Below, one piece after another: positions 7,245-15,852 of a stretch of DNA of 29,998 nucleotides. The notes beneath the pieces were generated by a model. The model ran no database searches. It was not told where the DNA came from and was given only the letters and a program-made list of their open reading frames with translations. A program made the translations under genes and the position numbers. This stretch comes from an uncultured Rikenellaceae bacterium (GTDB taxonomy: Bacteria; Bacteroidota; Bacteroidia; Bacteroidales; Rikenellaceae). Position 1 is the first letter of the stretch; every line of letters starts with the position of its first letter. The DNA lies in the NCBI GenBank assembly GCA_947054185.1, contig CAMRVW010000005.1:1-29998 (forward strand), in the 5' to 3' direction.

Positions 7245-9596
7245 CTATTTCGTGCTTTTGCGCCTGATTGTGCGCTTAGGCTTGGACGGGGTCTCGGCCT
7301 GAGCTGCTATTAGCTCTTCGACCTTCTCCCAAGTGAGCGTTGTGGGGTCTGTGTCTTTGGGTATCTTGTAATTGAGCTTGTCGCGCGATATGTAAGGCCC
7401 GTATCGACCGTTGAGTATCTGCGTTTTGCCGTTGTCTTGCTCAAATGAGCGTATCAGCTTTTCGCGTTCTTGCTTGCGCTTGTCTTCTATCAGTTCAATG
7501 GCGCGCTCGAGAGTTATGGTGTATGGGTTGTCGTCCTTGCCGATCGATATGAACTTGCTGTCAAACCGCACGTAAGGACCGAAACGGCCGGTGCCTATCA
7601 CCACCTCCTTGCCCTCGTATTCGCCGGCCTTGCGCGGCAGGTCGAAGAGCCTGAGAGCCTCCTCGAGCGTTATTGTCGAAGTGAGCTGATCTTTGCGCAG
7701 AGAGGCATAGCGGGGCTTCTCGTCCTCGTCGTTCTCGCCTATCTGAACCATGGGGCCGAAACGCCCCACACGGGTATATACGTTCTTGCCGCTCTTGGGG
7801 TCGACGCCTAAAAGACGCTGCTGCGAGCTGGCATAGCCGCCCTCTTCGCTTCCGGCCTCTTCCACGCCTTTGTGAAAATGACCGTAAAAGGCTGTTATCA
7901 TGTTCTGCCACGATAACTTACCCTCTGCAATGTGGTCAAACTCCTCTTCCACCTTGGCCGTGAAACTGTAATCGAGTATGGCGGGGAAATGACTTGACAG
8001 ATAGTCGGTTACAAGCATGCCTATGTCGGTGGGGAACAACTTGGCCTTCTCAGAGCCGAAGTTCTCCTCAAAAGTCTTGCGCTCGCCTTTACCGCCATCG
8101 AGCACCAGCTTTATATATGTGCGCTTGACGCCGGGACGATCTTCTTTGAGTATGTACCCGCGGTTTATAATGGTCGATATGGTGGGAGCATAGGTCGAAG
8201 GACGTCCTATGCCCAGCTCTTCGAGGTGCTTGACCAGCGATGCCTCTGAATAACGGGCAGGACGTTGACGAGGTCGCTGTGTCGCCTCTATCACCCTGTG
8301 TGTGAGCCTGTCGCCTTTGACAAGCGGGGGGAGTATTGCGCTCTGGTCATCGTTTTCGTCATCGCTCTCCACCGACTCCTGATAGAGCCTGAGGTAACCG
8401 TCAAATTTCACCACCTCGCCTTTGGCCACGAAGTGCTTGTCGCTGTTGCTCACATCTATGTCGGCCACTGTGCGCTCCATGACGGCATCGGCCATCTGAG
8501 AGGCCACGGCGCGCTTCCATATCAGCTCGTACAGACGCTTCTCTTGCGAGGTGCCGTCAATGTTACGACGGTCTATGTAAGAGGGACGTATGGCCTCGTG
8601 AGCCTCTTGCGCACCCTTGCTCTTGGTCTTGTAATTGCGCTTTTTGTGGTATGCCTGTCCATACTCGGCCTCTATCACCCCTTTGATGGCGGCCTGTGCC
8701 TCTGCCGACAGGTTGACAGAGTCGGTACGCATGTATGTTATCAACCCCGCCTCATATAAACGCTGTGCCAACGCCATGGTCTGCAACACCGAGAAGCCGA
8801 GCTTGCGCGATGCCTCCTGTTGCAATGTCGAGGTGGTGAACGGTGCCGCCGGTGTACGTTTGCCGGGCTTGGTCTCTATCGAACTTACTGTATATGTGGC
8901 TTTTGAACATATATTAAGAAAGTCACTCGCCTCTTTCTCGGTGTCGAAACGCTCCGGCAGCTCGGCGCGTACCTTGTGCTCCTTGCCTGATGCGTCGACA
9001 AAAGAGAACAGGGCTGTGACTCTGAAATAGTCACTCCCTTTAAATGCGATTATCTCACGTTCACGGTCGACAATAAGCCTCACGGCCACGCTCTGCACAC
9101 GTCCGGCCGATAGCGACGGCTTCACCTTCCTCCACAAGAGGGGCGAAAGCTCAAAGCCGACAAGCCTGTCGAGTATGCGTCGCGCCTGCTGGGCATTGAC
9201 CAGGTTCATGTCGACGGTGCGAGGTGCCTCTATTGCTTTGAGAATGGCATTCTTGGTTATCTCGTGAAAGACAATGCGTTTGGTGGTGGTTGTGTTCAGA
9301 CCCAATGCCTCGCTCAGATGCCAGGCTATGGCCTCTCCCTCACGGTCTTCATCGGATGCCAGCCATACGGTCTTGGCCTTCTTGGCAAGAGCCCTAAGCT
9401 CCGATACGATGGCCCCTTTATCGCTCGAAATTTCATACGAGGGGTTGAAATCGTGCTCTATGTCGACACCCAATCCCTTTTTGGGCAGATCACGAATGTG
9501 CCCCCTGCTCGAAGTGACCTTGTAATCCTTACCCAAGAACTTCTCTATCGTTTTAGCTTTGGCCGGTGATTCGACTATTACCAAATTATCTGCCAT
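7245..9596 (-). CDS. topA: DNA topoisomerase I (type IA)
   Basis: A 783-aa enzyme that relaxes negative supercoils by a single-strand break with a 5'-phosphotyrosine link. Seen: the TOPRIM start NLVIVESPAKAKTIEKFLG (4-22), the DxDxE acidic motif in SDEDREGEAIAWHL, and the catalytic tyrosine Y288 in YMRTDS. The C-terminus has no Cys4 zinc fingers. Instead it has at least three topoisomerase C-terminal repeats, marked by GRFGPMV, GRFGPYV and GRYGPYI, and a basic tail (TIRRKSTK), as is usual in Bacteroidota. The start at 9596 (MADNLVIVESPAK) is chosen over an upstream in-frame ATG at 9650, because the family begins at this strand. The stop lies 4 nt from a repeat module. No clear promoter was found in the pyrimidine-rich 262-nt gap upstream. 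Confidence 0.97.
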   Translation of the reverse strand: MADNLVIVESPAKAKTIEKFLGKDYKVTSSRGHIRDLPKKGLGVDIEHDFNPSYEISSDKGAIVSELRALAKKAKTVWLASDEDREGEAIAWHLSEALGLNTTTTKRIVFHEITKNAILKAIEAPRTVDMNLVNAQQARRILDRLVGFELSPLLWRKVKPSLSAGRVQSVAVRLIVDREREIIAFKGSDYFRVTALFSFVDASGKEHKVRAELPERFDTEKEASDFLNICSKATYTVSSIETKPGKRTPAAPFTTSTLQQEASRKLGFSVLQTMALAQRLYEAGLITYMRTDSVNLSAEAQAAIKGVIEAEYGQAYHKKRNYKTKSKGAQEAHEAIRPSYIDRRNIDGTSQEKRLYELIWKRAVASQMADAVMERTVADIDVSNSDKHFVAKGEVVKFDGYLRLYQESVESDDENDDQSAILPPLVKGDRLTHRVIEATQRPRQRPARYSEASLVKHLEELGIGRPSTYAPTISTIINRGYILKEDRPGVKRTYIKLVLDGGKGERKTFEENFGSEKAKLFPTDIGMLVTDYLSSHFPAILDYSFTAKVEEEFDHIAEGKLSWQNMITAFYGHFHKGVEEAGSEEGGYASSQQRLLGVDPKSGKNVYTRVGRFGPMVQIGENDEDEKPRYASLRKDQLTSTITLEEALRLFDLPRKAGEYEGKEVVIGTGRFGPYVRFDSKFISIGKDDNPYTITLERAIELIEDKRKQEREKLIRSFEQDNGKTQILNGRYGPYISRDKLNYKIPKDTDPTTLTWEKVEELIAAQAETPSKPKRTIRRKSTK

Positions 9597-9827
9597 ATAT
9601 TGTCTGTTTTTATCGCCATTCATCTGCCACCCCGTCGCATGCCTGCACACCTTTTGTCTCCCTCTTACCTTGTATCACTTACGCCTGTCACTATCTTCCG
9701 CCCTGCAACCCTCGCGCTTACCTATTTCTCCCGGCACCTTGCTCTGGCAGCCTCCCACGGGCATTCTCCCCCGACAACCTCTCTGTTTCCCATTTTCCAC
9801 TCCCATTTTTTCGTCTCTCAGGGGTTC

Positions 9828-9855
9828 TTCTCTCCGGCCCCTTCTCTCCGGCCCC
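9828..9855 (+). repeat. 14-bp perfect tandem duplication in a pyrimidine-rich gap
   Basis: TTCTCTCCGGCCCC occurs twice without a gap, just after the DUF4270 stop. The whole topA-DUF4270 gap (9597-9858) is strongly C/T-rich on the plus strand, so the minus-strand transcript there would be purine-rich. Confidence 0.9.
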
Positions 9856-9858
9856 GAG

Positions 9859-11223
9859 TTATTCTTGGGACATTATCATGGTGTACACTATCGACAGTTT
9901 GACGCCGTCGGTTGTCGTGCCGGCCAGTTGCACACCCGATGGTGAGGCGTCGGCGCTGCTTGTGGGCGTCACCTCAATGGTATATTTGTCGCTCTTTCCC
10001 GATATCAGCTCTTGTATGTGGGTGCTGACATCCATGCGATATCTCTCGAGCGCCCTGTTGAGAGAGCCGTCGAACGTTGATGAACCCGAGAGCTTGGCTT
10101 TGTAATCGCTTGTGGGCACCGCCTTGTTGTAATCGAAGTACAAACCGAGCTCGGAACATGCGTAATCGAACGACGGGGTGCTGTGACGCGCAACAGGGAA
10201 CGTCAGATAGGCGTTGTTGACCGATATCTGCGAGTAACCCATGGCCTTGGCTTTATCTTTTATGCGGTCTATTGCCGCCTTGTCTATGACCACCTTGCCC
10301 GTCAAGCCTCCCAACGAGGTGACGAAAAAGCTCTCCTGCACCTCTTCGGAGTCTATCACCGTCGGATTGACGCCCATTAGCGGGTCGGCATAGTCGTAAT
10401 TGTGACGTATCACGGTGAATGCGTCGTTATACCATTCGCTCGAGTTCCTGAATGTGAACGATATATATGTGGTGTCGGGCTTGGGTTTGTTTTGGTTGTG
10501 GTAATATATGTACATGAGACTGTTGGTCGGCGATATGCCCATCAACGTACCTTTGGCCGTCACCGAATTGGTGGTGAAATAGATCGGTTTGAACTTCTGG
10601 TGAAAGAGGGTGTCGTTATGATATACCGACCCTGTGGTGTCGAGAAAACGCTTGGCATAATCGACAGGCAGATAGGTGGTTAGGGTGGTGCTTGAGGGCA
10701 CTGCGTCAAACGAGTGTATCAGCGAGCCTATCTTATCCTGCACGGGGTATGACGACAAACGCACCGAGTCTTTGGTATATGGCAGGTTTTCAATCATGTC
10801 ATATATCGACACGGTCACTGCGGATGTGCTGTCGCCATGCACGGTGGCCACTGCAAGCTCGAGTTTTACCGAGTCTATCACAGGATTGTCGCCCCACACG
10901 CTGTCCTGGCTTTGGATATACCACGGCGAATATTGTGCCACCACCGAACAGTCGGTGAGCCCGTCCATCTGGCTTACCATCGAACCCAACAGCGGATATG
11001 TCCAGTTGTCGGTTATTACCGAGTCGGCCGCGCCCTGATAACATGTCAGGTCGGTTATCGTCTCGCTGGCCAGCAACATGCGTGCGTCATCTGGTATCAT
11101 GCCGCCGCCCAACTCGTTGTCAACCTTTGTGCACGATGCGAGCGAAAATATAAGGGCCGCAATGCCCGTAACGGCAGTGACACCTCTGCCTGAAAGGTTA
11201 GTTTTCGCTTGATATGATTTCAT
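9859..11223 (-). CDS. DUF4270 family lipoprotein
   Basis: A 454-aa surface lipoprotein candidate. The start MKSYQAKTNL leads into a hydrophobic segment (TGIAALIFSLAS) and a lipobox cysteine at residue 31 (SLASC), then TKVDNELGGGMIPDD. That N-terminus, the length and the beta-rich, Ser/Thr-rich body (e.g. VIDSVKLELAV, PVIDSVKL) match DUF4270 proteins of Bacteroidales, whose function is not established. The start at 11223 is chosen over 11250 because it places the signal peptide correctly. It overlaps the end of the starch synthase-like gene by 26 nt in another frame, so the two are almost certainly cotranscribed and perhaps translationally coupled. Confidence 0.87.
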   Translation of the reverse strand: MKSYQAKTNLSGRGVTAVTGIAALIFSLASCTKVDNELGGGMIPDDARMLLASETITDLTCYQGAADSVITDNWTYPLLGSMVSQMDGLTDCSVVAQYSPWYIQSQDSVWGDNPVIDSVKLELAVATVHGDSTSAVTVSIYDMIENLPYTKDSVRLSSYPVQDKIGSLIHSFDAVPSSTTLTTYLPVDYAKRFLDTTGSVYHNDTLFHQKFKPIYFTTNSVTAKGTLMGISPTNSLMYIYYHNQNKPKPDTTYISFTFRNSSEWYNDAFTVIRHNYDYADPLMGVNPTVIDSEEVQESFFVTSLGGLTGKVVIDKAAIDRIKDKAKAMGYSQISVNNAYLTFPVARHSTPSFDYACSELGLYFDYNKAVPTSDYKAKLSGSSTFDGSLNRALERYRMDVSTHIQELISGKSDKYTIEVTPTSSADASPSGVQLAGTTTDGVKLSIVYTMIMSQE

Positions 11224-12016
11224 CGTAAAAGGTGTAATATTCGTCCACATAGTTTTCGGGGTTTTTAACCTCGAATATCTTCACTCCGCGTGATGCGGCG
11301 AAGTCGACCAACTCGCGGTTTATGTTGTCACCGGCCACCACAAGGCCGTCGAGGTGCTCTATGACATATTTTATCAGGTTGTCGTAAGAGGGGTCGTCGA
11401 CCATAGATAGCTTGTCCTGGTCGAAGTTCTCCATCAGAAGCTTGTGACTCAGGTTGCGGTCGAGCTTGCCGGGGAAACTGTCATTATAGAGCGACAGCAC
11501 CGTCCTGGCATTTCTGAAAAGGGGGTCGTCTTTATATAAAGACTTGATGTACACCGGCATAAAGGCCGAAAACCATCCGTGACAGTGTATCACGTCGGGC
11601 GACCAACGCAGCTTTGTCACCGTCTCTATGACCCCGCGAGAGAAGAACATGGCACGTTCGTCGTTGTCTATATGGTAATTGCCCGAGGCATCGCATATTG
11701 TCGACTTGCGCATGAAATAGTCGTCGTTGTCTATGAAATAGACCTGCAAGCGCGCATTGGGTATCGAGGCCACCTTTATTATGAGCTGGTGGTCGGTGTC
11801 GTCAATCACAATGTTCATTCCCGACAGACGGATAACCTCGTGCAACTGGTTGCGTCTCTCGTTGATGGAACCGTAACGGGGCATGAACGTACGTATGTCG
11901 GCGCCGCGTTCCTGAATCAGTTGCGGAAGCTGACGGCATATTGCGGATATCTCACTCTCAGGAAGATAGGGCATCATCTCCTGGCAGACATATAAGATTT
12001 TCGGTTTTGTTGACAT
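11198..12016 (-). CDS. Single-domain glycogen/starch synthase-like protein (GT5 N-terminal domain)
   Basis: A 272-aa protein resembling only the N-terminal Rossmann domain of GT5 glycogen/starch synthases: KILYVCQEMMPYLPESEIS (6-24), FMPRYGSINERR, and SPDVIHCHGWFSAFMPVYIK with the conserved HCHGW. Full enzymes are about 480-500 aa with a second domain that binds ADP-glucose; it is absent here, and the stop is followed by a different gene in another frame. The N-terminal KxGGL motif that binds the nucleotide sugar is replaced by PESEIS. The family exists in other Bacteroidales, so this is probably not a recent truncation. It may have a regulatory, scaffold or residual binding role; synthase activity is doubtful. 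A perfect promoter lies about 34 nt upstream. Confidence 0.85.
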   Translation of the reverse strand: MSTKPKILYVCQEMMPYLPESEISAICRQLPQLIQERGADIRTFMPRYGSINERRNQLHEVIRLSGMNIVIDDTDHQLIIKVASIPNARLQVYFIDNDDYFMRKSTICDASGNYHIDNDERAMFFSRGVIETVTKLRWSPDVIHCHGWFSAFMPVYIKSLYKDDPLFRNARTVLSLYNDSFPGKLDRNLSHKLLMENFDQDKLSMVDDPSYDNLIKYVIEHLDGLVVAGDNINRELVDFAASRGVKIFEVKNPENYVDEYYTFYDEIISSEN

Positions 12017-12056
12017 TTAACACTAATCTGTTAATTAACTATAATATCCCGTGTTG

Positions 12057-12087
12057 CAAAGTTACGCTATTTTCCCGTCATTACAAA
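12057..12087 (-). promoter_or_regulatory. Consensus Bacteroidota promoter of the starch synthase-like/DUF4270 operon
   Basis: On the minus strand TTTG (12087-12084), exactly 19 nt, then TAACTTTG (12064-12057): a full match to TTTG-N19-TAnnTTTG. The start is expected near 12051, about 35 nt before the ATG. Confidence 0.8.
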
Positions 12088-12121
12088 ATAAATTGATAAT
12101 TATGGCCGCCACCGACCATTA

Positions 12122-12158
12122 TAAAAAAGAAAATGCGCCCGGGCAAGAACGCATTTTT
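12122..12158 (-). terminator. Intrinsic terminator of the FadL-like gene
   Basis: On the minus strand AAAATGCG-(12 nt)-CGCATTTT forms an 8-bp stem (arms 12150-12157 and 12130-12137) followed by CTTTTTTAT. It lies about 110 nt after the FadL-like stop and just upstream of the next promoter. The sequence between 12160 and 12269 shows nothing else. Confidence 0.6.
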
Positions 12159-12269
12159 AAGTCGAATGGAAATGGATATGTCGGATGTTTCGGTAATATC
12201 GCAGATGTCGATTTTAAGCTGTCGAATGCAGACATTTGTGCTCGCTGCTGGCCGAAACGACTCCGGTCG

Positions 12270-13886
12270 TCAGAATTTGATGCCGAAAGTCATGAGTAAG
12301 TTGTTTTCCTTTATGGAACTTGAAAACCTGCTGTCGCTTATGTACGACTCGGTTATGGGGGTGTTGCCGTTGGGTATCGATAGCGTGTAACCGTAATATA
12401 CCGATGGGGCAGTGCGGTATTTGGTGTTGACATACGCCAAGTCTAAGAACATGACCCTGCCACGGTAACCGAACCCGGCAGAAAATCGCTCGACGGTACC
12501 GTATTTGTTGTCTGTCAGCTTGTTGTTGTTGGCCTTGCGGTTATATCCGCCTCGCAACATCATGCCCTTGCCTATGTTCAGCTCTGCGCCGGCCCTGATG
12601 GTGCCCGCCGCACGGTAATTGTTGCGGAACTCGCTTCGGAATGTGGTCTCGCCCGGAGCGTAATTTATGCCTTTGACGTCCATGCTGTTATACCATACAT
12701 GCTCATAGTCGACCGACAGAATGGCCCACTTGCCGAAGGTGTAAGAGACGCCTGTGGTCAGCTTGGGGGCGCTTCTCACCTTGTATGTGTTGCTCATTAT
12801 GGGCGACTCGGCGTAAAAGTTGTTGTTGCCGGCAAACAGGTTGTCGTTATCTGTCGAGAAAAACTCTGTCACCGACATCAGCACCGGAGAGTGAACGGCC
12901 GCCCCTATCCTCAGTCCGCCGAACGGTCTTACGGTGGCTCCTATCTTGACGCCTGCCGTGGTGCCTTTCATGTTAAGGTATTGATTGTATTTGAGATAGA
13001 ACATGTCGCCGTGATTCTCTTGCGGCGTATCCTCGCGATAGAGGTCTCTTTGCGAGTAATCGAGGTCGACAATGTTGACGGTGAGCCCCAAGTATAGCCT
13101 GTCTGATATGTTGGTGGCAAACGACAGATTGTAATTTATTGTACTGCCGCTGGTTATGCGGTTGAGCGACGGTTTGACTATGTCGCCGTCCACCAGCGAG
13201 CCCACCTGCACTCCGTCATCGTAATAAAAGGGTCCGTAACGAAAGTAATCCTTGCCGCCCACATTAACAATGTCGTTGTCGAATATCAGTCCCGACTGCA
13301 CCGCACCCACAGCACCCCAGGCCGAGGCGGGCATGCCGCGATAGGCGTTGTCGTCTTTGAGGGCGTCGGGCGATACGCCGAAGAGCTGGGCGCCGAACAT
13401 ATCGGCAATGGAACTTCGTGTGTATGGCGACGGGGCGTATGTGCTGCTGCGGAAATTAGTCTGCTGCGACACACTGAAACCGAAGTTCAAAGCCCTGACA
13501 GCCTTGCCGTTCTGTCTTGTGAGACTATATACGAACGCGGCGTTCGATATGTTGGCGTTGAGTTTGTTCGCAGTGCCCTTGTCGGTGGCAGGCAGCCCTT
13601 GCAGATTGCCTGTCATGCGTTCGGAAACGCTTGTCGACCTGCGTGACAGTATGTAACCGGTGAATGAGAACTCCGAACTGCGATACATGCCGAGCCCCGC
13701 GGGGTTGACGTCCATAGAGGAGGGATCGGCCCCCAGCGAGGTGAAAGCTCCGCCCATGGCCGCGTTGCGCGATGTCGACATGGCGCTCGAACTTTCAAAT
13801 ATGCGCACCAGCTCACCGGTGCTCTGAGCCTTGAGCGTTGTGGCCGTAACTATCATTATTACCGCCGATAATATTGCCCTGTTCAT
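12270..13886 (-). CDS. OmpP1/FadL-like outer-membrane protein
   Basis: A 538-aa predicted outer-membrane beta-barrel. The signal peptide (MNRAILSAVIMIVTATTLKA, cleavage before QSTGE) is followed by ESSSAMSTSRNAAMGGAFTS and the family signature SMDVNPAGLGMYRSSEFSFTG (split: SMDVNPAGLG, then MYRSSEFSF). Alternating aromatic strands run through the rest, and the chain ends in Phe (LMTFGIKF), as barrels recognised by BamA do. FadL-type barrels take up hydrophobic compounds; the ligand here is unknown. The start at 13886 is preferred over 13979 because only it gives a proper signal peptide. A terminator follows at 12122-12158. No convincing promoter was seen in the 237-nt gap to the next gene, so readthrough from the lipoprotein gene upstream is possible. 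Confidence 0.85.
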   Translation of the reverse strand: MNRAILSAVIMIVTATTLKAQSTGELVRIFESSSAMSTSRNAAMGGAFTSLGADPSSMDVNPAGLGMYRSSEFSFTGYILSRRSTSVSERMTGNLQGLPATDKGTANKLNANISNAAFVYSLTRQNGKAVRALNFGFSVSQQTNFRSSTYAPSPYTRSSIADMFGAQLFGVSPDALKDDNAYRGMPASAWGAVGAVQSGLIFDNDIVNVGGKDYFRYGPFYYDDGVQVGSLVDGDIVKPSLNRITSGSTINYNLSFATNISDRLYLGLTVNIVDLDYSQRDLYREDTPQENHGDMFYLKYNQYLNMKGTTAGVKIGATVRPFGGLRIGAAVHSPVLMSVTEFFSTDNDNLFAGNNNFYAESPIMSNTYKVRSAPKLTTGVSYTFGKWAILSVDYEHVWYNSMDVKGINYAPGETTFRSEFRNNYRAAGTIRAGAELNIGKGMMLRGGYNRKANNNKLTDNKYGTVERFSAGFGYRGRVMFLDLAYVNTKYRTAPSVYYGYTLSIPNGNTPITESYISDSRFSSSIKENNLLMTFGIKF

Positions 13887-14123
13887 GGTTTGCCTTTTAA
13901 ATTTGTCTGCGGTTGCCCTGTCTGTCGGTTTGGTGTCTGCTGCCACGTTTGATGTGCTTTTCGCAAAACAATACAACATTATGCCGTCTTCGTCCCCTCG
14001 CCTCCGCTGTGTTTGCTCTGGCCGTTCTTGCCGCTGCCGCCCCTCGCCGTCCGTCTTGTCGCAACCCTGTTTTGTGTCGCTTAGGCTGCGGGGAACCTTG
14101 TCGCATCGGTTGTAAGGCAGGTG

Positions 14124-15407
14124 TTACCTTCTGCCGCCGCCGTAAGAGCCTCCGCGTGATGAGCCGCTGCTGTAAGAGCCCCCGCGTGAACCCGACGAGC
14201 TTCCGCTGTAAGAGCTTCCGCGCGATGAGCCGTAAGAGCTGCCTCTGTTGCTGCTGCCGCGCTGGTAAGTCGACGAGCCGCCCGACTGCTGTGTGCTGTT
14301 GTAACTGCGTGAGGCAGGCGTTCTTACGCCGGTGTTGTTGCCGCGATAGTTACTGTCGTTACGCACACTGCCCGAAGATGAGCCCGAGCCTCTGGAGCCG
14401 CCGTAATTGTTTTTGTTGTCGTTGTATATGCTGCCTCCGCGTCCGCCTGCAATGCCGCTGCTGCCGCCGCTTATCACGTTATCGGTCGACGGACGCCTGT
14501 AAGAGCCGTTACCCGTTGAGCCGCCGTTGTTGTAACGGTCTGACACCGACGGACGCCTGTAACTGCCGCCGGCCACGCCGTTGCTCGTCGACCCTATTAT
14601 GTTGTCGCGACGGTCTGAGCCGTATATCACCGGACGCCTTTTCACCGGGCCCCAGTGATTATGGCCTCCGCCCCATACGGGACCGTGCCAGGGTCCGTGC
14701 CACGGATTATACCAGGGGTCATACCACGGATTATGCCACGGTGTGTACCAAGGATCGTACCAAGGTGACACCGACCAGCCCCAAGAATACCACGGATTGT
14801 ACCACGAGCCGGCATACCACGGTCTGTTCCAGCCTATGGTCACCGACCATCCGGGACGATATATCGAGGTGTATGCCCCGAAACCATACCACGAAGGGGT
14901 CCAGCTCCACCCGTCGTTATACCCTGCGGCATATCCGTTTTTGAAGCCGTCGTCAAACCCCTCGCCGTAATTGTTGTTGTAACCGCCCGAGCCGTAACCG
15001 TAATTATTCGAGCCATGGTTGTTGCCATAAGAGTTAGAACCGTAACCGTTTGACGAGCCATAGCTTACCGCCTGCGACCTGTTGCTCTCGGCGGTGTTGC
15101 CCGAAGTGCGTTCGGCCAGCAGTTGCTCTATCATGCCGGGGTAATAGTTCTCCGAGTCTATCTTCTCCAACCGCGGAGCCTCTATGGTTCGCGATGCGGT
15201 CCGGGGAGAGAGATGAACATCCTCGTCGGCTTGCTCCCCGTAAGAGTGACTTTGGGGGCGTTCGCGGCCCGACTCTGCGCTTCTTGCAGGGTTTTGCTTG
15301 CCGTCTATGTTGTATATGTCATCGACATAGCCGACTCTCGAGGCCGACTGAAACGTACACGAGCTCAATATCGCTGCGGCACAAAGGTATATTATATTCT
15401 TTACCAT
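14124..15407 (-). CDS. Gly/Ser/Tyr/Trp-rich lipoprotein with WYxPW repeats
   Basis: A 427-aa predicted lipoprotein: MVKNIIYLCAAAILSSC with the lipobox Cys at residue 17. After an acidic linker there is an NNYGYGSGGYNN-type Gly/Asn/Tyr region and a short segment FDDGFKNGYAAGYNDGW. About ten tandem aromatic units of the kind NPWYSWGW, DPWYTPWHN and NPWHGPWHG follow (plus-strand ~14640-14850), and then a long Arg/Gly/Ser/Asn tail ending YGGGRR. Similar Bacteroidales proteins have been labelled 'vitellogenin II precursor', which carries no functional meaning. It is probably a surface or periplasmic structural or adhesive protein. The start at 15407 is chosen because the signal peptide begins there; a longer form from 15461 would cover the promoter. 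Confidence 0.8.
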   Translation of the reverse strand: MVKNIIYLCAAAILSSCTFQSASRVGYVDDIYNIDGKQNPARSAESGRERPQSHSYGEQADEDVHLSPRTASRTIEAPRLEKIDSENYYPGMIEQLLAERTSGNTAESNRSQAVSYGSSNGYGSNSYGNNHGSNNYGYGSGGYNNNYGEGFDDGFKNGYAAGYNDGWSWTPSWYGFGAYTSIYRPGWSVTIGWNRPWYAGSWYNPWYSWGWSVSPWYDPWYTPWHNPWYDPWYNPWHGPWHGPVWGGGHNHWGPVKRRPVIYGSDRRDNIIGSTSNGVAGGSYRRPSVSDRYNNGGSTGNGSYRRPSTDNVISGGSSGIAGGRGGSIYNDNKNNYGGSRGSGSSSGSVRNDSNYRGNNTGVRTPASRSYNSTQQSGGSSTYQRGSSNRGSSYGSSRGSSYSGSSSGSRGGSYSSGSSRGGSYGGGRR

Positions 15408-15436
15408 GACTTTCCTAAAGTATTGTGAACTTCTGC

Positions 15437-15467
15437 GCAAATTACGATTTTTTTGCGACAATTCAAA
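15437..15467 (-). promoter_or_regulatory. Promoter of the Gly/Ser/Trp-rich lipoprotein
   Basis: On the minus strand TTTG (15467-15464), 19 nt, then TAATTTGC (15444-15437), a variant -7 box with the TTTG displaced by one base. The start would be near 15431, about 25 nt before the ATG at 15407. Confidence 0.55.
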
Positions 15468-15570
15468 ATGTCAAGCCGTCGTTTTGTCGGCAAATATTCG
15501 TAAAACATGTCATATATGCCCTGTGAATAGCGTTTGGACGATTGTTGTGCCTTACATCTTCTCATGTTGT

Positions 15571-15835
15571 TGTTTGAAACGGTTTGCCTCGTTTTTAACG
15601 ATATTGTAAGCTGTTTTATTGCATTATCTCGTTTCAAAAACCATCCTGTTAAAAACGCACCCCGATTTCAAAACCGCCATCTCCAAACGTCACGTTTTCA
15701 TAGGTGTCCGTTTCAAAAAACGTTTCACTCCCGTCTGTTTTCAAAAACCGCACCATTTTCAAAAAAATGCTCCGTTTTCCAAGGCCCGTCATTTCAAACG
15801 CCATCGTTTTCAAGCCCCTGCCCCTGTTTCAAAAA
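15571..15835. repeat. Cluster of TTTCAAA motifs between polA and the lipoprotein gene
   Basis: The 445-nt gap 15408-15852 holds the promoter above and then a run of TTTCAAA/TTTTCAAR copies on the plus strand, near 15632, 15666, 15711, 15738, 15757, 15791, 15806 and 15827, plus one reversed (GTTTGAAAC, ~15573). Spacing is irregular, 15-45 nt. On the minus strand they read TTTGAAA. No gene or terminator hairpin is seen in this stretch. Confidence 0.6.
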
Positions 15836-15852
15836 GCTCCCGGTTCATGGCA

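Noticed and set aside
11198..11223. Frameshift truncating a full starch synthase into the next gene
   Set aside because: The next frame begins with a clear lipoprotein signal peptide and matches DUF4270, not the second GT5 domain.
12051..12299. Small plus-strand gene between the FadL-like and starch synthase-like genes
   Set aside because: It overlaps a consensus minus-strand promoter and a terminator hairpin and has no conserved features.
13913..14944. A 343-codon plus-strand frame rich in Cys and Arg
   Set aside because: It mirrors the Gly/Ser/Tyr/Trp-rich lipoprotein read on the opposite strand; the Cys/Arg content follows from GCC/GCT-type codons, and there is no start context.
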